Program-made: the position numbers and the translations under genes
The notes under the pieces: generated by a model
The model's input: the letters and a program-made list of their open reading frames with translations, nothing else
Told to the model about the DNA's origin: nothing
The model's database searches: none
Shown: positions 1 to 5,879 of the stretch, in pieces
Numbering within the stretch: the first letter of the stretch is position 1
Layout: the number at the start of each line of letters is the position of its first letter
Assembly (NCBI GenBank): GCA_046094385.1
Contig: JBJTHJ010000020.1
Coordinates: 1-7,916 of the forward strand
Source: ZLKRG08 sp046094385
GTDB taxonomy: Bacteria > Actinomycetota > Actinomycetes > Nanopelagicales > Nanopelagicaceae
Direction: 5' to 3'
Length of the DNA stretch: 7,916 nt

Positions 1-20
1 GAAGTATCTAAATCTATTTA

Positions 21-44
21 GGGGGCGCATCTAGGTGCGCCCCC
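21..44. terminator. Strong GC-rich intrinsic terminator hairpin, possibly bidirectional
   Basis: A perfect 9-bp stem (GGGGGCGCA pairing with TGCGCCCCC) closes a 6-nt loop (TCTAGG), and A20-T45 can add a tenth pair. On the plus strand it is followed by TTATT. On the minus strand it starts 13 nt past the ABC ATPase stop and is followed by the AT-rich TAAATAGATTT. It can therefore end the leftward ABC ATPase transcript, and probably also a rightward gene lying beyond the left edge. Neither T-tract is long, so its efficiency in each direction is uncertain. Confidence 0.8.
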
Positions 45-57
45 TTATTCATACAAA

Positions 58-846
58 TCAAGTTAAAGCTCTTGCAAAATATCGACCATCGGTTGAAGTA
101 ACCTCAATTTTCAGGCCAAAGAGCGCGCTTACATGTTCACTTGTGATTACCTGAGCGATGGGACCACTTACTGCGATCGATCCATCTTTAATTAAGAGAG
201 CATGTGTGGTGCCTTTAGGTATCTCTTCAATGTGATGGGTAACCATTATGGTCACCGGAGACCGAAAGTCGGTAGCGAAGCTGGCAAACCTGGTTAGAAG
301 ATCCTCCCGGCCACCTAAATCCAACCCAACGGTGGGCTCATCAAGTAAGAGCAACTCTGGATCGATCATCAAAGCTCTGGCAATTTGCACCCGCTTCTTC
401 TCTCCATCACTTAAAGTCCCATATAAGCGTTCACCTAATTGACGCACTCCGAAGGTGGTCAATAACGCTGAGGCTCTAGATTCATCCCAAAGGTCGTAAT
501 CTTCGTTCCAGCGACCTAGTACTGCGTAGGCAGCGGTCAGAACCACATCCTTAACAGTTTCATCGGGGGGAATCTGTTCGTGCTTCATAGACGCACAAAC
601 ACCGATTCTGGTTCTAAGTTCAAAGAGATCAACCTTGCCTAGCAGTTGGCCGAGTAGCTCAATGCGGCCAGTGGTTGGAAAGATCTCAGTGGCAATCAAC
701 TTTAAGAGCGTTGACTTTCCGGCTCCATTCGGTCCAAGAATGACCCAACGTTCTCCTTCTTCAAAATTGATGGTGATTGGGCCAAGAATATTCTTCCCAC
801 CACGTGAAATCGTGGCTGATTCGATTCTGACAACTTGGCTTGGCAT
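58..846 (-). CDS. ABC-type ATP-binding protein, YlmA-like (neighbour of serB)
   Basis: A 262-residue stand-alone ATP-binding subunit of the ABC superfamily, presumably cytosolic. Visible motifs are Walker A GPNGAGKST (38-46), signature LSDGE (145-149), Walker B LLLLDE (165-170), the D-loop after it, and the H-loop histidine at 204. The Q-loop is unusual: where most members have a glutamine after 'IGxV', this protein reads IGVCAS, with Ser at about 86. The IPPDE/VLTAAYAVLGRW region matches the YlmA-like group. The ATG start is the natural N-terminus; a GAGG lies upstream but 15 nt away. It is transcribed divergently from the ACT/serB pair. From family knowledge, Mycobacterium tuberculosis has the same pairing (Rv3041c beside serB2, Rv3042c). 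No membrane subunit is in the window, so the substrate is unknown and a non-transport role is possible. Confidence 0.9.
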   Translation of the reverse strand: MPSQVVRIESATISRGGKNILGPITINFEEGERWVILGPNGAGKSTLLKLIATEIFPTTGRIELLGQLLGKVDLFELRTRIGVCASMKHEQIPPDETVKDVVLTAAYAVLGRWNEDYDLWDESRASALLTTFGVRQLGERLYGTLSDGEKKRVQIARALMIDPELLLLDEPTVGLDLGGREDLLTRFASFATDFRSPVTIMVTHHIEEIPKGTTHALLIKDGSIAVSGPIAQVITSEHVSALFGLKIEVTSTDGRYFARALT

Positions 847-855
847 AGGCGATTT

Positions 856-861
856 AGATTA
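856..861 (-). promoter_or_regulatory. Candidate -10 box (TAATCT) for the ABC ATPase gene
   Basis: On the minus strand TAATCT fits the actinobacterial TANNNT pattern and ends 9 nt before the ATG at 846. This would give a leaderless or nearly leaderless transcript. It lies in the 41-bp divergent gap shared with the ACT/serB promoter. The match to TATAAT is poor and no clear -35 box is visible, so this is a weak call. Confidence 0.3.
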
Positions 862-875
862 CCTCATAGAGGCTT

Positions 876-881
876 TAAACT
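876..881 (+). promoter_or_regulatory. Candidate leaderless -10 box (TAAACT) for ACT-serB
   Basis: TAAACT (TANNNT type) is followed by exactly 6 nt (TGGGTC) and then the ATG at 888, so transcription would start at or next to the start codon. No Shine-Dalgarno sequence precedes this ATG, as expected for a leaderless mRNA. The same hexamer at the same distance precedes hisE. No convincing -35 box is seen. Confidence 0.5.
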
Positions 882-887
882 TGGGTC

Positions 888-1139
888 ATGAGTAGTTACA
901 CCGGGTTGATGTTAATGACCGGTACATCGAAACCTGATATAGAAACCCAAGTCACCGATACCCTGGCTGCGTTTGCGATCAAGATTCTGGATAAGCAGAG
1001 CATGGATATTAGGGGTAGATATTTTCTTGCCATCCATTTCTCACTGGATCCGGCACACGAACGAGCAATAACCGATGACCTCAATGAACTTGCCGTCAAA
1101 TTGGATTTAGACCTAGCTATCGATTATCAGAAAATTTAA
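888..1139 (+). CDS. Freestanding ACT domain, the detached regulatory part of SerB
   Basis: An 83-residue protein that reads as a single ACT domain. A first strand (YTGLMLMTGT) is followed by a helix (DIETQVTDTLAAFAIKIL), then strands (SMDIRGRYFLAIHFSL), a second helix (HERAITDDLNELAVKL) and a last strand (LDLAIDYQKI). Actinobacterial SerB proteins normally carry two N-terminal ACT domains fused to the HAD phosphatase, where ACT domains mediate serine or amino-acid feedback and oligomerisation. Here one ACT is encoded alone, 14 nt upstream of the HAD gene and in a different frame. It could act as a regulatory subunit of the phosphatase. Alternatively, a single missing base would make both one protein (see findings). 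The ATG start has no Shine-Dalgarno site but a leaderless-type -10 box. The assignment rests on predicted fold pattern and position; sequence identity of ACT domains is low. Confidence 0.72.
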   Translation: MSSYTGLMLMTGTSKPDIETQVTDTLAAFAIKILDKQSMDIRGRYFLAIHFSLDPAHERAITDDLNELAVKLDLDLAIDYQKI

Positions 1140-1153
1140 CTACCCCGTCATTT

Positions 1154-1774
1154 ATGAAACTTTTGGTGCTGGATGCAGACTCCACGCTCTTTAATGAAGA
1201 GGCGATTGATCTCTTGGCCCAAGCTACCGGTACCAAAGAGCAGGTATCCAAGATTACCGAATCGGCGATGAGAGGCGAGATAGATTTTGCCGCCTCCTTA
1301 AGAGCGCGAGTTCGTTTGCTTAAAGGTTTGGAAAGTTCAAAGCTTCAACAAGTAGGGGCTGAGCTAACTTTGACCCGTGGTGCAGAAGAGTTAATAAACA
1401 AAGCCCGAGCGGCCGACTTTGAAGTTGCCGTGGTCTCTGGTGGTTTCGTAGAAATTCTAAAACCGATCATGGCGCAATTAGAAATCTCGCTCTTTCGTGC
1501 GAATTCTTTAGAGATTGTGGATAATCAATTGACCGGTGAGGTATCGGGCAAGATCGTTGATGCACACTTAAAGGCCGAAATTCTCCTTGGATTTGCAGAA
1601 ATGTTGGGTGTTTCTTCAAAAGAAACTATTGCGGTTGGTGATGGTGCTAATGACATTGAAATGATAAACGCAGCTCATATCGGAATCGCTTTCTGTGCCA
1701 AACCTGCGCTAAGACAGGTGGCAGATTACGTCATTGATGAAAGAAATCTATCGCTTGTTTCAAAGTTCCTTTGA
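1154..1774 (+). CDS. serB: Phosphoserine phosphatase, catalytic HAD domain only
   Basis: Hydrolyses O-phospho-L-serine to L-serine, the last step of the phosphorylated serine pathway, in the cytosol with Mg2+. All HAD motifs are present in 206 residues. Motif I is DADST with nucleophile D7 and acid/base D9; the SerB cap signature AMRGEIDFAASLRARV is at 38-53. Motif II is SGG (95-97), motif III is K140 and motif IV is GDGANDIEM (162-170). The protein starts at motif I, without the N-terminal ACT domains found in actinobacterial SerB (about 400 residues in M. tuberculosis). Its length resembles minimal archaeal-type SerB. ATG 1154 is the first ATG, GTG or TTG in this frame after the stop at 1085-1087, and has no Shine-Dalgarno site. 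Translation therefore probably depends on coupling to the upstream ACT gene, unless the two are really one gene. Confidence 0.93.
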   Translation: MKLLVLDADSTLFNEEAIDLLAQATGTKEQVSKITESAMRGEIDFAASLRARVRLLKGLESSKLQQVGAELTLTRGAEELINKARAADFEVAVVSGGFVEILKPIMAQLEISLFRANSLEIVDNQLTGEVSGKIVDAHLKAEILLGFAEMLGVSSKETIAVGDGANDIEMINAAHIGIAFCAKPALRQVADYVIDERNLSLVSKFL

Positions 1775-1797
1775 ATACTGCTCTCTTTTCTAAAGAG
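1760..1797. terminator. Weak tandem hairpins between convergent serB and hisG
   Basis: Two short inverted repeats lie at the tail-to-tail junction. TCAAAG-TTC-CTTTGA (1760-1774) includes the serB stop codon, and CTCTTT-TCT-AAAGAG is at 1783-1797. Both stems are only 6-7 bp and AT-rich, and neither is followed by a clear T-run on the plus strand. Their position suits transcription ending from both sides, but the structural evidence is weak. Confidence 0.3.
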
Positions 1798-1806
1798 TTG
1801 TGAAAA

Positions 1807-2649
1807 TTAAAGTCGGCAGGCATGTATATCGGTAACCAATATACCTCGCGCACCGATTGTCCATAACTCATCCATGATCTTGTTAGTCTCTTTGCGAAGC
1901 ACCATCGCTCTTACCGCCACCCAATCTTCCTTAGCAAGTGGCGAAATTGTTGGCGACTCCAATCCCGGTGTTAAATTGCAAGCCTCGGTTAATTTCGATT
2001 TAGGGATGTCGTAATCAACTAGAACATATTGGCGTGCGATTACTACACCTTGCAGACGTCTAATCAGGGTATCTAATTCGTTGGAAATTTCTACTTTTTT
2101 TCTTTTGATGAGGATCGCTTCGGATTCCATAATGATATCCCCGAAAACTTCAAGGCCCGCTTGCCGCAAGGTATTACCAGTGCTGACAACATCTGCAATC
2201 AAATCTGCAACACCTAACTTGATTGATGACTCTACAGCCCCATCTAAACGAATAATCTCCGCAACTATCGCTCTCTCTGAGAGAAAATTCTTAACTAAAC
2301 CTGGGTAGGCTGTTGCGACCCTCTTTTTGGATATTGCTTGCAAAGTAAAGTTAACTCCGAGTGGGGCGGCAAATCTAAAGGTAGATCTGCCAAAACCTAA
2401 AGCTAGAACCTCTTCTGCTGCGGCATCAGAATCTACTAATAGATCGCGTCCAGTAATACCCGCATCTAGCTCGCCGCTTCCCACGTAAAGTGCGATATCT
2501 CGAGGTCTCAAATAATAAAACTCAATATCATTATCGCTATCGATAAGAACTAGATCTCGGTGATCAGATCTCTGGCGATATCCAGCCTCTTTTAGTATTT
2601 GTATGCTGCTATCAGCTAACGAACCCTTATTTGGTAGAGCAATCTTCAT
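1807..2649 (-). CDS. hisG: ATP phosphoribosyltransferase, long form
   Basis: Catalyses the committed first step of histidine synthesis, ATP + PRPP to N1-(5-phosphoribosyl)-ATP. The 280-residue length and the C-terminal regulatory domain (about 205-280, with the PGLESPTISPL motif near 218-228) mark the long form. That form is a histidine-inhibited hexamer which needs no HisZ. The N-terminus MKIALPNKGSL is typical. The PRPP-binding stretch DVVSTGNTL is at about 153-161, preceded by the family signature region E140-D149. The ATG follows the hisE stop codon with no spacer (hisE TAG occupies 2650-2652), so the two are translationally coupled. A GGAAAG about 6 nt upstream, inside hisE, is a plausible ribosome site. 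It is the last gene of the leftward cluster. Confidence 0.97.
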   Translation of the reverse strand: MKIALPNKGSLADSSIQILKEAGYRQRSDHRDLVLIDSDNDIEFYYLRPRDIALYVGSGELDAGITGRDLLVDSDAAAEEVLALGFGRSTFRFAAPLGVNFTLQAISKKRVATAYPGLVKNFLSERAIVAEIIRLDGAVESSIKLGVADLIADVVSTGNTLRQAGLEVFGDIIMESEAILIKRKKVEISNELDTLIRRLQGVVIARQYVLVDYDIPKSKLTEACNLTPGLESPTISPLAKEDWVAVRAMVLRKETNKIMDELWTIGARGILVTDIHACRL

Positions 2650-2913
2650 CTATAACTTTCCATAGATCTCTTCGATGGTAAGACCCCTTGCTTGGGCCAT
2701 TACCTGTAGGTGATAAATCAATTGTGCAATCTCTGTGGCCAGCTCATCATTACCTTGGTATTCACTTGCCAACCAAACTTCACCTGCTTCTTCCATGATC
2801 TTCTTGCCGATGGCATGAACGCCAGAATCGATCAATTGCACAGTATTTGAGGAGATATCCCCTGATTGAATGCGCGCTTCTAATTCGAGCCATAGGCTGT
2901 CAAAGGTCTTCAC
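2650..2913 (-). CDS. hisE: Phosphoribosyl-ATP pyrophosphohydrolase
   Basis: Catalyses the second histidine step, hydrolysing phosphoribosyl-ATP to phosphoribosyl-AMP and pyrophosphate. The 87-residue protein has the all-alpha MazG-like fold signature: KKIMEEAGEV (37-46) with metal-binding glutamates E41, E42 and E45, and a second acidic helix starting at E61 (EIAQLIYHLQ). The C-terminus GLTIEEIYGKL is typical. It is a separate HisE, not a HisIE fusion, as is usual in actinobacteria. The start is GTG at 2911-2913. This choice is supported by the alignment of KTFDSLW with known N-termini and by a TAAACT box exactly 6 nt upstream. It lies 22 nt after rpe and abuts hisG. Confidence 0.95.
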   Translation of the reverse strand: MKTFDSLWLELEARIQSGDISSNTVQLIDSGVHAIGKKIMEEAGEVWLASEYQGNDELATEIAQLIYHLQVMAQARGLTIEEIYGKL

Positions 2914-2919
2914 TTGGCA

Positions 2920-2925
2920 AGTTTA
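2920..2925 (-). promoter_or_regulatory. Candidate leaderless -10 box (TAAACT) for hisE-hisG
   Basis: On the minus strand TAAACT is followed by 6 nt (TGCCAA) and then the GTG start of hisE. It sits in the 22-nt gap after the rpe stop codon. The hexamer and spacing are identical to those before the ACT gene at 888. No Shine-Dalgarno site is present. This suggests that hisEG can be transcribed independently of the upstream rpe cluster. Confidence 0.5.
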
Positions 2926-2935
2926 GCGATTAGAT

Positions 2936-3592
2936 TTAAACCGCCGCTGCTAATTTTCTAAGTTCCTGTACAACAGCCGCTGGATCATCTGATTTGAAAA
3001 CTGCGCTGCCAGCCACAAAGGTGTCTGCGCCAGCGCTACGCGCTATTTCGATGGTTTCAGAAGAAATGCCACCATCTACTTGCAGCCAAATATTGGCATC
3101 TCCAATGAATTTACGGGCTAATCGCACCTTCTCCATCATATCGGTCATGAATTTTTGTCCGCCAAAACCAGGCTCCACCGTCATTATCAAAACCATATCT
3201 AAATGTTCCCGGTAATCCCTGAGTACTGCGAAATCCGTCTTGGGTTTCAAAGCCACTGCAGCTCTTGCTCCAGCCCTTCGGATTGATGCCAGGGTTCTCT
3301 GCAAACTCTGCGAAGCTTCGTAGTGCACCGTGACGCTGGCGCAACCAATTTCAGCATAGCGGATCGCTTGACTATCAGGATCGGAGATCATCAAATGCGC
3401 ATCAACAGGAATTGGAGAAGCAGAGATGATCTTGGCTGCGCTTTCAAAATCCCAAGTGAGATTTGGCACGAATTTGTTATCCATGATGTCCAGGTGCAGC
3501 AGATCTGATACTTCAGCAATTTTTGCGATCTCAGCGTTGAGATTGGATAAATCAGCGTTGAGGATACTGGGAGTAATCCGAACTTCAAGCAT
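2936..3592 (-). CDS. rpe: Ribulose-phosphate 3-epimerase
   Basis: Interconverts D-ribulose 5-phosphate and D-xylulose 5-phosphate in the pentose phosphate pathway, on a TIM-barrel fold with one divalent metal. The 218 residues are of normal length. Family motifs are PSILNADLSNL (8-18), HLDIMD with H33 and D35, DAHLMI with H66, VEPGFGGQKF (139-148), VDGGI with D173, and the phosphate-binding VAGSAVF (193-199). H33, D35, H66 and D173 are the expected metal and acid-base residues. The ATG lies 8 nt after the rsmB stop and has no Shine-Dalgarno site. GATAAT, 7 nt upstream and overlapping the rsmB stop, resembles a -10 box. The rsmB-rpe order is common in actinobacteria. Confidence 0.97.
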   Translation of the reverse strand: MLEVRITPSILNADLSNLNAEIAKIAEVSDLLHLDIMDNKFVPNLTWDFESAAKIISASPIPVDAHLMISDPDSQAIRYAEIGCASVTVHYEASQSLQRTLASIRRAGARAAVALKPKTDFAVLRDYREHLDMVLIMTVEPGFGGQKFMTDMMEKVRLARKFIGDANIWLQVDGGISSETIEIARSAGADTFVAGSAVFKSDDPAAVVQELRKLAAAV

Positions 3593-3600
3593 GAGCGCAA

Positions 3601-4962
3601 TTATCGCTTACGATATAGAGCTAAGAACATGGCATCGGTACCGTGTCGTTGGGGCCAGAGCTGCAGATAGCCGTTTCTGGTTGCATTCATCAGATTTTCG
3701 GGGAGAAAGGGATTTACCTCAATCTTTTCGATCTCTTGGTTACGCTCTAAGACCGCACATTGCATTGAAGTCTCTGACAGATGTGGAGAACAGGTAGCGT
3801 ATGCGAAGATTCCGTTACTAGGTAAAATGTTTATCGCCGCTATCGCTAACTCCATTTGAAGTTTAGTTAAATCAGGTAGATCTGATGGCAATCTTCGCCA
3901 CCTAACCTCTGGTCGTCTACGCAACGCGCCTAAGCCGGTGCAAGGAACATCGGCTAGAACCGCTCCGATTTGCGACAATTCAATAGACGATAGGGATTGC
4001 TGAATTTGTCGACCATCACCAACCATGACTTTCGTTGCATTGCTTACAACTTTCGAAACCAAATTGGCACGGTTCGCGGAGATTTCGTTGGCAAAGAAGT
4101 TTCTCTCAGAAATGCTAGAAAGAAGGGCGGCCTTACCACCTGGGCCAGCGCACAGGTCAAGCCAACTGCCACTCTCCTTAGCGACTTTAGCGAATATGGT
4201 CGCAACTAATTGCGAACCCTCATCTTGGACACCAATTAGCCGCTCTCTAATTTGGGCAAGCTCCCCTGGCGCACCGTCATAAATGCCGCCATATTCGGAG
4301 TACAGAGTGGGCGTTGCACCTAATGCGAACAAGTCACTTTGGGTGGACCTTCCAGGCCACGCTACTAAAGTGGGAGTAACTGGTTGATTATTCAGTTCCA
4401 GTAGTTCCTTTAATTCGTTCTTATCGGGAATTAAATCGCAGTAGCTATTTACGATCCATTCGGGGTGGCTATATCTGATGGCAAGTTCTTGACTGGTATC
4501 TCCTGATACTTCTATCAAATGCTCAGAGAGTGTTTTCTCGGAGAGCCTACGCATAATGGCATTTACAAAAGAGGCTTTTGACTCACCTAAATTACGTCTC
4601 GCCAAATCAACCGTGGTGGAGACTGCTGCATGGGCAGGGATACGAGTATTGAATAGTTGATAAGCACCGAATCGAACCGTATCGACGATATCCTCATCCA
4701 CCTCTTGCCAAGGAATTTTGCTGAAGCTTGAGGCAATGAAATCATTGCGACCAATCTGCCTGAGGCTTCCATAGACAAGCTCCGTAACCAAGGCCCGATC
4801 TCTCTGCTCAAAATTACTTTGGCTTAACTTTCGAGGTAGTACCAGATTGGAGTACTCACCATCACGAATGACCGAGCGAAAGATCGCAAATGCAAGTTCT
4901 CTAGGCAGATCCAAGGCAGGCTTTCGAAATTTTTTAGGTGAAGGTTTATTCAAATTTCTCAC
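3601..4962 (-). CDS. rsmB: 16S rRNA (cytosine-967 C5)-methyltransferase RsmB
   Basis: An S-adenosylmethionine-dependent m5C methyltransferase acting on 16S rRNA (position 967 in E. coli numbering). An N-terminal NusB-like RNA-binding domain (about 18-140, with ELVYGSLRQIGRND) precedes a linker and the Rossmann-like catalytic domain. The SAM-binding motif LDLCAGPGGKA is at 268-278. Motif IV, DVPCTGLGALRRRPEVRW, has C341, and motif VI, YATCSPH, has the nucleophile C391. Both cysteines needed for methyl transfer and release are present. The 453-residue length is typical. The start is GTG at 4960-4962, inside the end of fmt (17-nt overlap), which implies translational coupling. The alignment of the NusB domain leaves about 17 basic residues before it, as in other actinobacterial RsmB proteins. 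Confidence 0.96.
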   Translation of the reverse strand: MRNLNKPSPKKFRKPALDLPRELAFAIFRSVIRDGEYSNLVLPRKLSQSNFEQRDRALVTELVYGSLRQIGRNDFIASSFSKIPWQEVDEDIVDTVRFGAYQLFNTRIPAHAAVSTTVDLARRNLGESKASFVNAIMRRLSEKTLSEHLIEVSGDTSQELAIRYSHPEWIVNSYCDLIPDKNELKELLELNNQPVTPTLVAWPGRSTQSDLFALGATPTLYSEYGGIYDGAPGELAQIRERLIGVQDEGSQLVATIFAKVAKESGSWLDLCAGPGGKAALLSSISERNFFANEISANRANLVSKVVSNATKVMVGDGRQIQQSLSSIELSQIGAVLADVPCTGLGALRRRPEVRWRRLPSDLPDLTKLQMELAIAAINILPSNGIFAYATCSPHLSETSMQCAVLERNQEIEKIEVNPFLPENLMNATRNGYLQLWPQRHGTDAMFLALYRKR

Positions 4963-5818
4963 CTAGTTGAGGTCGAAACCCATTTAACCATTCCGAAGCG
5001 CTCATTACCCTCTTTCCCGATGGCTTTACTTCAAGTAATTTCAAGGCATTGCTACCAGTTCCCACTAACCCAAGTTGATTGAACTCTCCTGGTTCAAGTT
5101 TCTCTGATGTCAATTCGGCGTTTAATATTTTCAATGGTTCTTTTCTCGCGTTGGTGAAAGCACCCGGATTAGGTGTGAGCGCTCTGATTTTTCGAAGGAT
5201 TTGGAGTGCATCATCGTGCCAATTGATATGAGCTTCGCTCTTAGAAATCTTCTTTGCAATCGTAGCGGGTCCAACTTGAGGCGTTGGCGAATTGCCCCTT
5301 GTAATCAAATCTAGAGTTTGGGTGATTGCTACACTCCCAAGGAGGGATAAACTTTCAAATAATTGAACCGCAGTAAATCCTGGAGGAATTTCAAAACTCT
5401 TTTGAACCCATATGGGGCCGGTATCCATTCCAGCATCCATTTGAAATACGCTGACACCAGTAATCTCGTCGCCAAACTCTATGGCGCGTTGCACTGGTGC
5501 TGCGCCCCGCCAGCGCGGCAACAAGGAGAAGTGGAGATTTATGCCACCAAACTTTGGGATCTGCAGCGTCTGCAATTGGAGAATCCGACCGAAAGCGATA
5601 GTAATCAACAAATCGGACTCACTTACTAGCTCTTGTAGTTCTTGCTCGCTATGAATTCGAATCGCCTCTGGAAAAATCTCCCCAATTTCTGATGGTTTGA
5701 GTTTTAAGCCTCGGCCGGCAGGTCGATCAGGCATAGTTGCGATAGTTAACTGATGCCCGAGATCTTGCAGAGATTGGATGGTGGGAAGCGCGATCTTAGA
5801 GGTAGCAGCTACCACCAA
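4946..5818 (-). CDS. fmt: Methionyl-tRNA formyltransferase (start codon uncertain)
   Basis: Formylates initiator Met-tRNA using 10-formyltetrahydrofolate, which allows bacterial translation initiation. In the 290-residue reading, the PDRPAGRGLKLKPS loop (30-43) is followed by the core GGINLHFSLLPRWRGAAPVQ with N94 and H96, and by MDAGMDTGPI with catalytic D132. A C-terminal tRNA-binding domain follows (about 190-290). The given start is TTG (5816-5818) and yields MVVAATSK, but families begin MxIVFAGT. Two residues are therefore missing unless translation starts at CTG (5822-5824, giving MKLVVAAT) or ATT (5837-5839). No ATG or GTG lies between the TAG at 5849-5851 and the TTG; a GTG follows directly as codon 2 but would shorten the N-terminus further. 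It follows def and overlaps rsmB by 17 nt. Confidence 0.95.
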   Translation of the reverse strand: MVVAATSKIALPTIQSLQDLGHQLTIATMPDRPAGRGLKLKPSEIGEIFPEAIRIHSEQELQELVSESDLLITIAFGRILQLQTLQIPKFGGINLHFSLLPRWRGAAPVQRAIEFGDEITGVSVFQMDAGMDTGPIWVQKSFEIPPGFTAVQLFESLSLLGSVAITQTLDLITRGNSPTPQVGPATIAKKISKSEAHINWHDDALQILRKIRALTPNPGAFTNARKEPLKILNAELTSEKLEPGEFNQLGLVGTGSNALKLLEVKPSGKRVMSASEWLNGFRPQLGEKFE

Positions 5819-5840
5819 TTTCAGAGACTTCTCGTTAATC

Positions 5841-5846
5841 TTTATA
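5841..5846 (-). promoter_or_regulatory. Candidate -10 box (TATAAA) upstream of fmt
   Basis: On the minus strand, TATAAA matches TATAAT in five of six positions and lies in the def-fmt gap. Transcription starting 6-8 nt downstream would leave a leader of about 15 nt containing GAGAAG before the TTG at 5818. An overlapping alternative is TAGGAT (5846-5851), which lies exactly 6 nt before an ATT codon (5837-5839). Which of these is used, if either, cannot be decided from sequence. Confidence 0.3.
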
Positions 5847-5852
5847 TCCTAA

Positions 5853-5879
5853 ACCTTGGAAACCTTAGAAACCTTAGAA
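5853..5879. repeat. Three 9-bp tandem repeats spanning the def stop codon
   Basis: On the plus strand the units are ACCTTGGAA (5853-5861), ACCTTAGAA (5862-5870) and ACCTTAGAA (5871-5879), 27 bp in all with one mismatch. On the coding strand each unit reads TTC TAA GGT or TTC CAA GGT, in frame with def. The def stop is the TAA of the first unit read, and a second in-frame TAA follows 9 nt later. Each unit also contains AAGG, a Shine-Dalgarno-like core, upstream of fmt. Confidence 0.85.

Noticed and set aside
1127..1140. Programmed -1 ribosomal frameshifting joining the ACT and HAD frames of serB.
   Set aside because: The A/T run reads CAG AAA ATT TAA in the zero frame, which does not form an X XXY YYZ slippery heptamer, and no obvious stimulatory hairpin follows. 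A missing base or true fission is simpler.
1775..1806. A small RNA or extra gene between serB and hisG.
   Set aside because: Only 32 nt separate the two convergent genes; short AT-rich hairpins there are better read as weak terminators.
2707..2742. HisE has Gln (EIAQLIYH, residue 64) where many homologues have the metal-binding Asp of an ExxD motif, suggesting an inactive enzyme.
   Set aside because: As I recall it, the M. tuberculosis HisE sequence reads EISQLLYW at the same place, so the Gln is a lineage trait rather than a lesion.
3426..3797. A 123-codon rightward open frame across the rpe-rsmB junction.
   Set aside because: It lies antisense to two well-supported conserved genes, has no recognisable domain and no ribosome site. 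It is a shadow of their codon use, as are the other short antisense frames in the window.
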